Counted from the stretch's first letter, positions 27,350 to 36,980 are shown. The stretch: DNA of 64,000 nucleotides from an uncultured bacterium (GCA_950022695.1 CATLLN010000004.1:98759-162758); one strand, 5' to 3'. Numbers and translations are program-made. Notes: generated from the letters alone by a model not told the origin.

Positions 27350-27884
27350 TAAAAAAATCTTATTGCACGCTTGTTGTGCTATTTGTTCAGGTTATCCCAT
27401 ATCTTTGTTAAAGGATATGGGATATTCTGTTGTTGTTTATTTTTACAATCCTAATATTTTCCCTGAAGAAGAGTATTACAGACGTCTTGAAGCTCAAAAA
27501 ACTTTATGTTCTCATCTTGGGTGTGAGCTAATTGTAGGGGATTATGAACCTGAAGTTTATTATGAGTATGTGAAAGGTCTTGAAAATGAACCGGAAAAAG
27601 GGTTACGATGTGATAAATGTTTTACGCTCCGCCTTGAAATGGCAGCCAAGCTTGCAAAAAAAGTGGGAATAAATGAATTTACAACATCTATGGTCATAAG
27701 TCCCCATAAGAATTATGAAAAACTTACAACTATCGGGCAGGAAATTGCCAAAAAATATGAACTTGAATACTGCAGTATAAATTTTAGAAAACAAGACGGA
27801 TTTTTAAAAACCAATCAAATTTCCAAATCTTTAAATTTATATAGGCAAAACTATTGTGGCTGTAAATATGCAAAAATTTTCTAA
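27321..27884 (+). CDS. queH: Epoxyqueuosine reductase QueH
   Basis: A 187-residue enzyme for the last step of queuosine synthesis in tRNA, reducing epoxyqueuosine to queuosine. It is the DUF208 type, non-homologous to QueG. Cysteine sets are C18/C19/C22 (HACCAICSG), C97/C100 (LRCDKC) and C179/C181 (NYCGC), which bind a 4Fe-4S cluster and a second metal site. Also visible are YNPNIFP and TSMVISPHKN. The start lies inside the VKOR-DsbA gene with a 29-base overlap, implying coupled translation. No other queuosine gene is in the window. Confidence 0.92.
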   Translation: MAENKNLCSNKKILLHACCAICSGYPISLLKDMGYSVVVYFYNPNIFPEEEYYRRLEAQKTLCSHLGCELIVGDYEPEVYYEYVKGLENEPEKGLRCDKCFTLRLEMAAKLAKKVGINEFTTSMVISPHKNYEKLTTIGQEIAKKYELEYCSINFRKQDGFLKTNQISKSLNLYRQNYCGCKYAKIF

Positions 27885-27987
27885 GAATATCATCCGTTTG
27901 TATTATGACGTAAAATTAACAATATAATATAATAACTTTGAAAAAGAAGATATTTTTATTATAAGAAATACAAAAGAGGACAAGATA

Positions 27988-29271
27988 ATGAAGAAGAAGT
28001 TAGGTTTATTACTGGCAGCGGTTATGGTATTTAACACAATATCAACAGCAGCATTTGCTTGGGAAAGTCCGTTGAAAAAGTACAATTTGTACGATGATGT
28101 AACCGGCGGCGGCTCTGCAAATGATGAAAGAGAACGTGTAATGGATGAATATAATGCAAATTCATTACGTGCAGGAAATGGCAGTGGTTCTCCTTCTCAA
28201 GATTTAACTTTTGCTGATAATAACAGTAATGTGAATGTTGAGGTTCCAAAAAGCCGTAATGAAACTTTAAGAGAATCTTCTAGAAATCTTTATTCTGAAC
28301 AAATAGAAGCTGCTCCTGCATGGGAAGCAGGACCTTCATTTTATCCAAATCCTTCTTTTGACAGTATTGTAGAAAAATATCGCAGAAGTGATTTTGCCGG
28401 TTGTTTACAAGAATGTATTTCTTATGTAAGACAAAATCCTCATGATACATTAGGGTTTTACTATCTTGCAATGTGTTATACAAAAGTAAATGATAAAGAT
28501 AATGCAGTTTTAGCTTATGAAAGAGTAATTATGCTTAATGACAATCCTATGATTGTAAAATATGCAACAAATGGCAGAAATTGTATTATGGGTAATGACG
28601 AAGAAAAATGTTATCAAAATGTTAATGAACCTGAATTGGTTTATCCGTATGCAAATGTTGTTAATACAAATTTAACTCCTGTAGATCCGGAAACTTTGGT
28701 TAATAGAAATCTGGCAAAATTGAAAGATAAATTAGCTCCGGCTAGTACAGAAGATGATAATAATGCTGCTAATAATTCTAAAAATAGCAAAGATAAAAAA
28801 GTTAAATATGAATTGCCGTTCGGTAAGCAGGATTCAGATCTTGATAAATTTATTGAAGCTCCGTACGGAAATGGGTTATCTCCTGAGTTGAACAACGAAT
28901 ATAAACAGTTGCAGCTTAGAAAAATCAAAAATACTATTAACCAAACTGAATCAACAAATAACAAAGATTATAACAATATGAACGATATCAAAAAATTTGA
29001 TAATCAAAAATCTGATTCAGAAACTATAAAACTTGCTTATGAAATTCCATCAAATTTAATGGACGAAATTTCAAAAGACCCTGAATATATTAAACAAAAA
29101 CAGGAAATGGATGAACTTAATATGTTATTGGGAAACGATAGAAACAACAATAACAGAAATGATATGATGGATTTATTACCATATATGTCAGAACAGGGTG
29201 ATAAAAAGTTATCTCCTGAAGTTATTCAATCAATGATGATGCAGTCAATTATGGGTAATTTGACATTGTAA
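27988..29271 (+). CDS. Secreted TPR protein
   Basis: A 427-residue exported protein of unknown function. Residues 1-24 are a signal peptide ending STAAFA. A low-complexity Asn/Gly/Ser region follows, then TPR-like helices at about 120-190 (EKYRRSDFAGCLQECISYVR, DTLGFYYLAMCYTKVNDKDN). The remaining half is polar and Asn/Lys-rich, ending in a methionine-rich tail (MDLLPYMSEQ, SMMMQSIMGNL). The role may be assembly or adhesion in the envelope. AGAGGAC precedes the ATG. A second TPR-like gene follows after 16 bases. Confidence 0.85.
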   Translation: MKKKLGLLLAAVMVFNTISTAAFAWESPLKKYNLYDDVTGGGSANDERERVMDEYNANSLRAGNGSGSPSQDLTFADNNSNVNVEVPKSRNETLRESSRNLYSEQIEAAPAWEAGPSFYPNPSFDSIVEKYRRSDFAGCLQECISYVRQNPHDTLGFYYLAMCYTKVNDKDNAVLAYERVIMLNDNPMIVKYATNGRNCIMGNDEEKCYQNVNEPELVYPYANVVNTNLTPVDPETLVNRNLAKLKDKLAPASTEDDNNAANNSKNSKDKKVKYELPFGKQDSDLDKFIEAPYGNGLSPELNNEYKQLQLRKIKNTINQTESTNNKDYNNMNDIKKFDNQKSDSETIKLAYEIPSNLMDEISKDPEYIKQKQEMDELNMLLGNDRNNNNRNDMMDLLPYMSEQGDKKLSPEVIQSMMMQSIMGNLTL

Positions 29272-29287
29272 GTTTTGGTGAATACCA

Positions 29288-29878
29288 ATGGAACTTAAGT
29301 ACGAAAAAGTAAAAGAAGATTTTTTATCCGGCAGATTAAAAGGCTGCCGGGTATTCTTTGAGGAAAATAAATTTTACGTAGAAGCCGGTTATTGTTATAT
29401 CGTTCTGGATAAGTTAGAAAAGGCTCAGGAAATGTTTAACCTGGCAAAAGATTATGATATCCGTGCAATGTGGGGACTTTTGCTTATCCAAATGATAAAA
29501 GATGATATCCGTTCATTTCCGACATATTTTCAGGTAAGAAATTTCTTAGAACTTGATTTAAATATCCTTATACTTTATTGCAAGGGAAATTATGTTGAAA
29601 AAATTATTAAATATGCGGATTTTATGGCGTATTATAACCCTGAATGCTACAAGTTTATAGGACGTGTGTTCTGGGCAAATAATCTGATACCTGCAGCTTT
29701 ATTTTTCTTGCGAAAAGCAAAAGATAAATTCTATCAAGATCCTGAATTACATTATTTACTTGCATATATTTTTTATCATAACGAAAATAATATTGAGCAA
29801 TGCAAAAAATCGCTTAACACATGTCTTGAAATTCTGCCCGAATACGCGCCGGCAAAAAATCTTTTAAAAATTTTATAA
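29288..29878 (+). CDS. TPR-like hypothetical protein
   Basis: A 196-residue helical protein without signal peptide. Helix pairs of TPR spacing can be seen at GYCYIVLDKLEKAQEMFNLA, ILYCKGNYVEKIIKYADFMA, and ALFFLRKAKDKFYQDPELHY followed by LLAYIFYHNENNIEQCKKSL. It lies 16 bases after the secreted TPR gene and is probably expressed with it; the two may bind one partner from different compartments. The ribosome site is weak. Function is unknown. Confidence 0.8.
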   Translation: MELKYEKVKEDFLSGRLKGCRVFFEENKFYVEAGYCYIVLDKLEKAQEMFNLAKDYDIRAMWGLLLIQMIKDDIRSFPTYFQVRNFLELDLNILILYCKGNYVEKIIKYADFMAYYNPECYKFIGRVFWANNLIPAALFFLRKAKDKFYQDPELHYLLAYIFYHNENNIEQCKKSLNTCLEILPEYAPAKNLLKIL

Positions 29879-29938
29879 ATAGTAATATTTTAATTTGTTA
29901 AGAAATGTAAATATGAATTTCAAAATTCCTCAAACCTA

Positions 29939-30038
29939 GATATAATGGTTCTCGGTCGGACTGGGCATTATGTTACCATTGGTTGGTTAATATTTGTAAA
30001 ATAAAACACACCTTTGAGTATAGCCAAAGGTGCGTTTT
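29939..30038 (+). ncRNA. Candidate small RNA upstream of der
   Basis: A promoter-like TTCAAA, 16 bases, TATAAT (29939-29944) is followed by a short GC-richer stretch that can pair AATGGT with ACCATT around GGTCGGACTGGG, then an AT linker and a terminator at 30003-30038. The total would be about 90 bases with no open frame. It could equally be a leader of der, but the terminator argues for a separate RNA. Confidence 0.4.
30003..30038 (+). terminator. Terminator between the TPR genes and der
   Basis: CACCTTTG, an eight-base loop and CAAAGGTG, extended by AAAAC/GTTTT, with a weak T-run after it. Confidence 0.75.
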
Positions 30039-30082
30039 ATATTTACTTTTGCATTTACCACTGTCCATGATATTATTGAATT

Positions 30083-31411
30083 ATGAAAAGAAAACCAACA
30101 GTAGCAATAGTAGGAAGACCAAATGTAGGTAAATCAACCTTTGTTAACCGTTTAATCGGTGCAAGAAATTCGATTGTTGATGATTTACCGGGGGTTACAC
30201 GCGACAGAATTTATTTTGATGTTGAGTGGCAAAACAAGGCTTTCACTGTTATTGATACAGGCGGGATTATTCCGGGTGATGAAGATGATATTATGGTTTC
30301 AATTTTTGATCAGGCAAAGCTTGCTTGTGAAGAAGCCGATAAAATTATTTTCCTTGTAGATGGAAAAGATGGTGTAAATCCTGTAGATTACGATATCGCA
30401 AATATTTTAAGACAATCAGGTAAACCTATTTTTCTTGCTGTTAATAAGTGCGATAACCCAGAATCTTTAATGATGACAAGTGATTTTTATGCACTTGCAG
30501 TGGGTGATCCTGTTGGAATTTCAGCCCTTCACGGCTCAGGCGGAGTTGGTGATTTATTAGAACTTGTCACAGAGGATTTTGAAGTTTTGGAAGAAGATGA
30601 AGAAGATAATCGTATTAAGATTGCGATTGTTGGTCGTCCAAATGCAGGCAAATCTTCTATTGTTAATGCTATTTTAAATACAGACAGAGTTATTGTTTCT
30701 GATGTTTCGGGAACTACAAGAGATAGTATTGACAGTTACGTAACTTATAAAGATAAAGAATTTATTATTGTAGATACTGCAGGTATACGTAAAAAATCCA
30801 AAGTTGACTATGGTGTTGAAAAATTTGCAGTTGACCGTGCAATCCGTTCAATCAGAGAATGCGATGTGGCACTTTTGGTAATTGATGCAAAAGAAGGTAT
30901 ATCAGATCAAGATAAAAAGATTTCATCTATTGTAACAGAAGCAGGTAAAGGTTTGATTGTTGCCATAAATAAATGGGATTTAATTGAAGATAAAAAGGCA
31001 AATACTTTAAATAAATTTGAAAAAGAGCTTGCTGTGGATATTCCGTTTTTGAGTTTTGCACCGAAAATTTTTATCAGTGCGGTTACAAAGCAGCGTTTAG
31101 GGCAAATTTTTGATGAATCTTTGAAAGTTTATGAACAATGTACAAAACGTATTTCAACCGGTTTGTTGAATAAAGTTATTAACGAAGCTTATGCGCTTAA
31201 TCCACCGACAAGTTTTAAAGGAAAACGTCTTAAGATTTATTATATTACACAGGCAAAAACTCAACCGCCGACATTTGTTTTATTTGTTAATAACGAGGAA
31301 CTTTTAAAAGACAGTTATAAACGTTACTTGGAAAACAAGCTGCGTGAAGCTTTTGGTTTCTTTGGTACACCGATTAGAATTTCTGTACGTGAACGCGGAA
31401 ATAAAGGTTAA
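30083..31411 (+). CDS. der: GTPase Der (EngA), ribosome assembly
   Basis: A 442-residue essential GTPase with two GTP-binding domains in tandem that helps mature the 50S subunit. First domain: GRPNVGKST at 9-17, DTGG at about 57-60 and NKCD near 120. Second domain: GRPNAGKSS near 186, DTAG and NKWD near 300. A C-terminal KH-like domain (PPTSFKGKRLKIYYITQAKT) ends the protein. Length is typical. The ATG has no good ribosome site. The gene stands alone, converging with the WYL genes. Confidence 0.97.
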   Translation: MKRKPTVAIVGRPNVGKSTFVNRLIGARNSIVDDLPGVTRDRIYFDVEWQNKAFTVIDTGGIIPGDEDDIMVSIFDQAKLACEEADKIIFLVDGKDGVNPVDYDIANILRQSGKPIFLAVNKCDNPESLMMTSDFYALAVGDPVGISALHGSGGVGDLLELVTEDFEVLEEDEEDNRIKIAIVGRPNAGKSSIVNAILNTDRVIVSDVSGTTRDSIDSYVTYKDKEFIIVDTAGIRKKSKVDYGVEKFAVDRAIRSIRECDVALLVIDAKEGISDQDKKISSIVTEAGKGLIVAINKWDLIEDKKANTLNKFEKELAVDIPFLSFAPKIFISAVTKQRLGQIFDESLKVYEQCTKRISTGLLNKVINEAYALNPPTSFKGKRLKIYYITQAKTQPPTFVLFVNNEELLKDSYKRYLENKLREAFGFFGTPIRISVRERGNKG

Positions 31412-31416
31412 ATTTT

Positions 31417-32343
31417 TTATTCGCTTTCGTAATTAGCTAATGTTTCATTAATTACAGCTTGCATTTTTTCACGGATGGGTTTTGGTGACATGATTTCGCA
31501 ATTTCCTGCGTATCTCATAAGTCTGCTTATTAAATTATCAAAATCTTCATTTTTATTTACAACAATAAGTTCACCTTTTTCATCAATGCCGTTTGTGCGT
31601 TCATTTTCTTTTAAGTTATAAGTTTTTGCCAGTCTGTTTTTTAATTTGTAAACGACAGTTGTACTCATTTCCATAGATGTTGATTTTTGAGGTAATGAAT
31701 TTATAGCAAGAATACTTCCTATTGGAATTTCAAGATTTTGCATTGAATTTGCTTCATAAACTTTTAAATATGCCGTTTTACTGTTATATAAAACTTCTTT
31801 AGCAGTACATTTACATTGGTGTTCTTTTCCATTCTTTTTATAAAGTACAACAATGAAGAAATTTTCTTTACAAATTTGTTCGCAATGAGCAATTTGTTCT
31901 CTAATATCAGAATAGTAAAATGAGAAATCATAATTCGGATTTGTGTTCATAATACTGATTGTTTTTTTATCTTCATTATTCATTCTTATTTCGATGGACT
32001 CAAGAAATTTTTCTATATTTTGTGTCATATCAATTTCAGGAAAATAATTTAAATATGACATAATTAAACTTATAGATTTTAAATCATCCATTGTAAAATA
32101 CATTGAATATAAACCGGATAAAAGTTTAAATTTATTTTTTTCTTTTTTTACTTTTATACCGAATATTTTTAAAGTATTAAAGTATTTATTTATATTAACT
32201 TGAAGGTTATTAGGAGTTTGATCGTAAGATTCATCCATGAAAATTTCTATTACATCATTATATTCTGCTTTGTCTTCGTAAAGCAGTTGAAGTAGTCGAA
32301 AAATTTTTAAACAGCCTTCATTAAGTTTCTTAGTGTTTTTCAA
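31417..32343 (-). CDS. WYL-domain transcriptional regulator (second of pair)
   Basis: A 308-residue protein: an N-terminal helical, winged-helix-like region (CLKIFRLLQLLYEDKAEYND), a middle region (SGLYSMYFTMDDLKSISLIM) and a C-terminal WYL-type domain at about 155-300 where the strand KTAYLKVYEANSMQNLEIPI takes the place of the W-Y-L block. WYL domains sense ligands or nucleic acid and control transcription, for instance in DNA-damage responses (PafBC). It overlaps the upstream WYL gene by 14 bases, so the two proteins are made together and may form a heterodimer. Confidence 0.85.
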   Translation of the reverse strand: MKNTKKLNEGCLKIFRLLQLLYEDKAEYNDVIEIFMDESYDQTPNNLQVNINKYFNTLKIFGIKVKKEKNKFKLLSGLYSMYFTMDDLKSISLIMSYLNYFPEIDMTQNIEKFLESIEIRMNNEDKKTISIMNTNPNYDFSFYYSDIREQIAHCEQICKENFFIVVLYKKNGKEHQCKCTAKEVLYNSKTAYLKVYEANSMQNLEIPIGSILAINSLPQKSTSMEMSTTVVYKLKNRLAKTYNLKENERTNGIDEKGELIVVNKNEDFDNLISRLMRYAGNCEIMSPKPIREKMQAVINETLANYESE

Positions 32344-33280
32344 TGTATCCTTCTTTCATTTGTTTCAAAGTTGAAATTATGTGTGCTTTAAAGTCATCAG
32401 GACTAATTACTTTACATTTTGTACTATGAGAAAGTATACGTTGAGTTATATCAAATTTATTATTAGATGTTATTTCTATAGTTAATTTATTATTTTCTTC
32501 ATTAATAATTTTTTCACAAGATAATAATTCAAATTTTTCATTATCATCTTTTGAGTATTCGTAACTTACAGTAAGTTTTGGAACATCAAGAGTTCTGTTA
32601 TGCATGTTTATACTTACGATATTATTTATATTAGATACAAGAAAACTTGCATATGTATCATACTCGGAGTTAACTCCTGACAAGTATAATTTACGGTTTG
32701 AAATATGTAGTTTATCTGCAAGAATAGTGATATTTTTGTATTTATTACCTGTACTTAATGAATTATATTGTACAGTAATTTCCCAGTTATTTTGTGCGCA
32801 AGCCATTAAATCTGTAATAATTTTAGAGTCAATGTTATAAAGTGGTGAAACTTTGGATAATTTTTCTTTCAACTCATCATCTTGAATATATTGTGATATT
32901 TTAGCAAAGAATTGTTGAAGAGCTAATAAATCTGAGACTTCAATTGATTGTGTAAGAGCTTTATAAACTTTAATAATACTAGGTATTTGTTTTTCGTCAA
33001 TATTAAGTACAAATGGGTGAGAATCTATTGAATATCTTGTCACCCCGTTTTTAGATTTTCTTGTAATTTTACATCCTATTTCTCTCAAAGAATTAAGGTA
33101 AACACGAAGTGTATCAGAAGAAATTGTTTCATGAAGGTATTCATGATTTTTAAGAATTTCTTGTAATTCACTATATGATTTTGGACCTTCCAATAAGAGT
33201 GAAAATATTAGTATAGACTTAAATCCGGTAAAGGACATAAGGTTATAAGTAACAGTATTTGTTTTTAAAAATTCTTTCAT
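32330..33280 (-). CDS. WYL-domain transcriptional regulator (first of pair)
   Basis: A 316-residue relative of the next gene. The N-terminus is a clearer winged HTH (FKSILIFSLLLEGPKSYSEL, then SSDTLRVYLNSLREIGCKIT). The middle has a YKALTQSIEVSDLLALQQFF helix. The WYL-like domain is at about 165-310 (NNWEITVQYNSLSTGNKYKN, ADKLHISNRKLYLSGVNSEY). No methyl-accepting or kinase domain is present. A stretch of nearly 600 bases without genes lies upstream. The target genes are unknown; nothing in the neighbourhood is an obvious DNA-damage or defence gene. Confidence 0.85.
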   Translation of the reverse strand: MKEFLKTNTVTYNLMSFTGFKSILIFSLLLEGPKSYSELQEILKNHEYLHETISSDTLRVYLNSLREIGCKITRKSKNGVTRYSIDSHPFVLNIDEKQIPSIIKVYKALTQSIEVSDLLALQQFFAKISQYIQDDELKEKLSKVSPLYNIDSKIITDLMACAQNNWEITVQYNSLSTGNKYKNITILADKLHISNRKLYLSGVNSEYDTYASFLVSNINNIVSINMHNRTLDVPKLTVSYEYSKDDNEKFELLSCEKIINEENNKLTIEITSNNKFDITQRILSHSTKCKVISPDDFKAHIISTLKQMKEGYIEKH

Positions 33281-33832
33281 AAAAATTACTCTCGTCTTAT
33301 TATAAACCAGTCTATCATAAATCTTCAGTAATATCTAATTGTTACAAGAGCATGCTTTTTCTTTTTTAATGTAATTTTATAATGTCAAACAAATTTTCAG
33401 AAAATTTTTACAAGATTTCATTAAATTTTCTTCATTAAGATTTACTAACACGAATTTTTTCTTATTAAGACTAGGGGCATGGTCAATTGTAAAATTTTGA
33501 TAAAAATATTTTACTTGTAATCTGTAAAACTTAGCGATAGAGTTAAGAACATAAGGAAAGCCGAATTGAAAATATATGGCTACCAGATATGAGGAAGGAC
33601 TGGTTACAAGTATTTGTAACAAAGAAATAAAAGATTAGTTGGACGTATAGAAATAGAGGTGATGGCGAAGTAGTCCAAATGGGAAAAGAGATTTATTGAG
33701 GTTCATTTTAACTGTAGATTAGGGATATTTTTAATAGTTTACATCTTAATATTTTATGTATATCTAGTTTATTTCGGGAGTATGATGAAAGCTTAGAAAA
33801 GAGAGTTATAGGATAGTTGTAAACTTTTAATT
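33281..33832. other. Long gene-free stretch with hairpins
   Basis: No convincing coding frame is seen. On the plus strand there are consecutive potential hairpins: AGCC...GGCT and ACCAG...CTGGT around 33555-33605, then GTTACAA GTAT TTGTAAC at about 33602-33619. TATAAT occurs at 33378. A terminator at 33833 closes the stretch just before anmK, so a small RNA or a regulatory leader is possible. Confidence 0.4.
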
Positions 33833-33864
33833 AGTCTGTACTTGTATTGGTGCAGACTTTTTTA
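33833..33864 (+). terminator. Terminator or attenuator upstream of anmK
   Basis: AGTCTGTAC, loop, GGTGCAGACT and a run of seven T. It lies 15 bases before the anmK start codon, so it would stop any transcript coming from the gene-free stretch. Confidence 0.8.
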
Positions 33865-33879
33865 TATTATAAATTTATT

Positions 33880-35007
33880 ATGGAAGAGTTAGAGTCTAAA
33901 AAAGTTATAGCATTGATGTCCGGAACATCTTGTGACAGTATAGATGCGGGGTTTTGTGAGGTTTTGCCGGATAAAAGTGTAAAATTAATTCACGGAATAA
34001 ATTACAGTTATCCTGAACATGTTCGAGCAAAGATTTTTCAGTTATTTCGAGGAGAAGCCGGGATAAAAGATATTTGCCAGATGAATTTTGTTATTGGTAA
34101 ATGTTTTGCTGATGCTGCGAATGTTTTAATTTCAGAATTTGGAAAACCTGATTTTATTGCAAGTCATGGACAGACGGTTTATCATTATCCTTTTGATGAA
34201 AAGATTGATAATATAAGTTTAAAAAGTACTTTACAAATTGGCGAAAGTTCTGTTATAGCGCAGGAAACAGGTTGTTTAATAATTTCAAATTTTAGAGAAG
34301 CTGATATGGCACAAAATGGTCAAGGGGCTCCTTTGGTATGTTTTGCTGATGAAAAGTGGTTTAAAGGGCGAGGTAAAAATTTTGCTATACAAAATATTGG
34401 CGGAATCTCAAATGTTACTGTAGTTTCACAGGATTATGATACATTTGGATTTGATACGGGGCTTGGTAATATTTTGATTGATTATTGTATGAATAAATAT
34501 TATGGCAAACCTTATGACAAAGACGGTGAGATTGCAGATTCCGGTATAGTTTCAGATAGCTGGCTTGAATGTTTGTTATCTGATGAGTATTATTTTCTAG
34601 AACCTCCAAAGTCTACAGGAAGAGAATATTTTTCTCCTGAATATATTGAAAATATTTTACGTATTGCACCTGATGAGCCAAAAGATATTATTGCAACTGT
34701 AACTGCATTAACTGCGAAAACTATAGCGCAAGCTTATGAAAGATTTATTTATCCGAATGTTGGGATTCATGAGGCAGTAATTTGTGGCGGCGGAGCTTAT
34801 AACAAAACTTTAATGAAAATGTTAAGAGCATATCTTCCGCGTTATATAGATCTTAAAACCTGTGAAAATTATGGGATTTCAAATAATTTTAAAGAAGTTA
34901 TGGCATTTGCTCTTTTAGGTTATTGTACTTATTATGGAATTCCAAATAATTTACCTTGTTGTACCGGAGCAAAAAAACGTGTTGTGCTTGGTAAGCTTAC
35001 TTATTAA
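33880..35007 (+). CDS. anmK: Anhydro-N-acetylmuramic acid kinase
   Basis: A 375-residue sugar kinase that opens and phosphorylates 1,6-anhydro-MurNAc to MurNAc-6-phosphate, recycling peptidoglycan fragments. The ATP-phosphate loop ALMSGTSCDSIDAG lies near the N-terminus, with ASHGQTVYHYP, QIGESSVIAQETG, QNIGGISNVT and CGGGAYNKTLM following in family order. The start at 33880 is preferred: upstream codons fall inside the terminator hairpin. No MurQ or NagZ gene is adjacent. Its presence agrees with the two wall hydrolases found elsewhere in this window. Confidence 0.94.
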   Translation: MEELESKKVIALMSGTSCDSIDAGFCEVLPDKSVKLIHGINYSYPEHVRAKIFQLFRGEAGIKDICQMNFVIGKCFADAANVLISEFGKPDFIASHGQTVYHYPFDEKIDNISLKSTLQIGESSVIAQETGCLIISNFREADMAQNGQGAPLVCFADEKWFKGRGKNFAIQNIGGISNVTVVSQDYDTFGFDTGLGNILIDYCMNKYYGKPYDKDGEIADSGIVSDSWLECLLSDEYYFLEPPKSTGREYFSPEYIENILRIAPDEPKDIIATVTALTAKTIAQAYERFIYPNVGIHEAVICGGGAYNKTLMKMLRAYLPRYIDLKTCENYGISNNFKEVMAFALLGYCTYYGIPNNLPCCTGAKKRVVLGKLTY

Positions 35008-35105
35008 AACTATGTAAACAAATGTAACGAACCTGAAACCATGTGAAATTAGGCTTTTTCTCATGTTTTTATATATTTAAGAAGAAAAAATGAGAGAGCA
35101 AGATT

Positions 35106-36863
35106 ATGTCAGTTAACATCGGAAAACTGAATAAAGGCGGTTTAGGTTCAACATCGTTTGGAACTAAAAAATCCGGATTATCTTCTCAGGCGGCAAAAAA
35201 CCTGTCAGGTTCTTCTGCTGCAACAAAATCTTCAATATTTAAATTCGGTCAGCAAAAACGTTCAAACTTTGTTCCGGGTGAACATGTTAGAAAAGACATG
35301 AGTAAATATGACTATTCCGGAGTAAGAGCAAGCAGAAATGCAGGTATCGGCCGTACAGCACAAGCCGGTTATACAAGCCATTTAGGTAATATCGGCACTA
35401 TAGGAGCAAATACATATACAGTAAATAATAATACATCATATCAAAAAGGTATGATGATTGGACAACTTACTCTTGGTGCTTTTGGATTACTTAACCAAAT
35501 GGGAGTGTTTGGTGGTAATAATAATTCATCTTCTCCGTCATTAGGTGATAGACTAGATGATGTATTGTCTAATGTATCATTAGGTGGAAATAACAGTCCT
35601 TCAGCTATTTCAGGTTCAATATCTGCAATGATTTCAGCAACAGATGCTGCCGGTTTAAGAAGTGCAATTGTAAATGCTAACAGTGAATTATCAAATATGA
35701 CTGGTATGAGTAATATTTATGAAACTCAAGCATCTCAAGCTAAAACACTTATAGACGGACAAGGTGAGTATAAACAAGCTAAGGCAACAGCTGAAAAGAA
35801 TACAAGTAAAGCAAAAGAAGCTTTCTCTTTATCTAAAAAACAATTTGAAGGTACAAAAGCAAGTAGAAATACTACACTTGGTCAAATCAATCAACTTGAT
35901 TCAAAATACGGCGAAGCTGTAAGTAAATATACTCAAGCTCATGATGCTAAAGTTTCAGCTGATAGCAAATATGAACAGTCTAAAGGTGTAACATCTCAAT
36001 GTCAGGCTAATTATAATAATGCAAAAGCAACTTATGAAAGTACACCTGATACAATAACTGATGCAAATGGTAATCAGGTTGAAAATCCGGCGAAAAAACA
36101 AGCTGAAACTGTTATGAAACAAGCAGAAGAACGCCTAACTCAAGCTAAGAAAGCTGAAGAAGAAGCTAAAGTTAATGCAGAAAAAGCTAAAGATGCAGAA
36201 GATGTTGCTTTAAGAAATAAAGAAGCACTGTATGATCAATTAGGCGATAAAAAAGCAGAGGCTGACAGACTTGAAGCACAACTTAATAAGCAACAAGAAC
36301 TTGTTGATAAGAAAAATGAAGATGTTTCAGTTAAAGAAAAAGAATATAATATAGCTCAGGAAAATGAAGAATTTGTAGATTCGAAAATTAGTGTTGCCAA
36401 AGAAGCAATCGAACTAAACAAACAACATAAAGTAAATGTAAGAGAATTAACAGAAGCTATTGAAAGTGAAACAAAACGCTTGAATAAGCTTGAGTCAAAA
36501 GCTGAAAAACAAGATAAAAAAGCTACTAAGAATTTTAACTCTGCATCAGAAATGTATAAAAAACAAGATAAAAATAATAACGGTGTAATTGATGAAGATG
36601 AAACCAGTAGTTTAAAAACTAAGAACATAAATAGAAAAACTGGAAAAGGCAATGACGCGATTGATAAACGTGATAGCTATGACTCTAATTATGATTTTAC
36701 AAGATGGAAAAATGAAACATTAATGAAACAAGCTCCTGACTTTACAATATCTAGTGAACAGTATAGACGAGGAACAGCTCCTAACGGAGAAGAAGTATAC
36801 TATAAAGGTAATACGCCTATAGATGAAAAGACATATAAAATAGCTCATGGAATTTCATCATAA
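35106..36863 (+). CDS. Large coiled-coil protein with an EF-hand-like loop
   Basis: A 585-residue protein I do not recognise. The N-terminus (MSVNIGKLNKGGLGS) is Gly/Ser-rich with FGTKKSG and FKFGQ segments and has no signal peptide. A hydrophobic stretch GMMIGQLTLGAFGLLNQMGV at about 114-133 may touch membrane. From about 215 to 475 it is a long Lys/Glu/Ala coiled coil. An EF-hand loop DKNNNGVIDEDE at about 488-499 suggests calcium binding. The C-terminus is polar. The first residues resemble those of the amidase at 21155 (MSVN start, no signal), so both may use an unrecognised export route; this is only a guess. Confidence 0.83.
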   Translation: MSVNIGKLNKGGLGSTSFGTKKSGLSSQAAKNLSGSSAATKSSIFKFGQQKRSNFVPGEHVRKDMSKYDYSGVRASRNAGIGRTAQAGYTSHLGNIGTIGANTYTVNNNTSYQKGMMIGQLTLGAFGLLNQMGVFGGNNNSSSPSLGDRLDDVLSNVSLGGNNSPSAISGSISAMISATDAAGLRSAIVNANSELSNMTGMSNIYETQASQAKTLIDGQGEYKQAKATAEKNTSKAKEAFSLSKKQFEGTKASRNTTLGQINQLDSKYGEAVSKYTQAHDAKVSADSKYEQSKGVTSQCQANYNNAKATYESTPDTITDANGNQVENPAKKQAETVMKQAEERLTQAKKAEEEAKVNAEKAKDAEDVALRNKEALYDQLGDKKAEADRLEAQLNKQQELVDKKNEDVSVKEKEYNIAQENEEFVDSKISVAKEAIELNKQHKVNVRELTEAIESETKRLNKLESKAEKQDKKATKNFNSASEMYKKQDKNNNGVIDEDETSSLKTKNINRKTGKGNDAIDKRDSYDSNYDFTRWKNETLMKQAPDFTISSEQYRRGTAPNGEEVYYKGNTPIDEKTYKIAHGISS

Positions 36864-36930
36864 ACCTTTACAAACCCTTTACATTTCTAAAATTATATAT
36901 TACAATAAAAAAAGCAAGATATTGCAACTG

Positions 36931-36960
36931 AAAAAAGAACGGTTACCCCGTTCTTTTTTT
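36931..36960 (+). terminator. Terminator of the coiled-coil gene
   Basis: AAAGAACGG, loop TTAC, CCGTTCTTT and a T-run, directly before rimP. Confidence 0.85.
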
Positions 36961-36980
36961 AACTAAGAAAGGTTAGGCTG

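Noticed and set aside
33377..33622. An 81-codon minus-strand frame in the gene-free stretch
   Set aside because: No plausible start context and no domain; it covers the hairpin series of the other strand.
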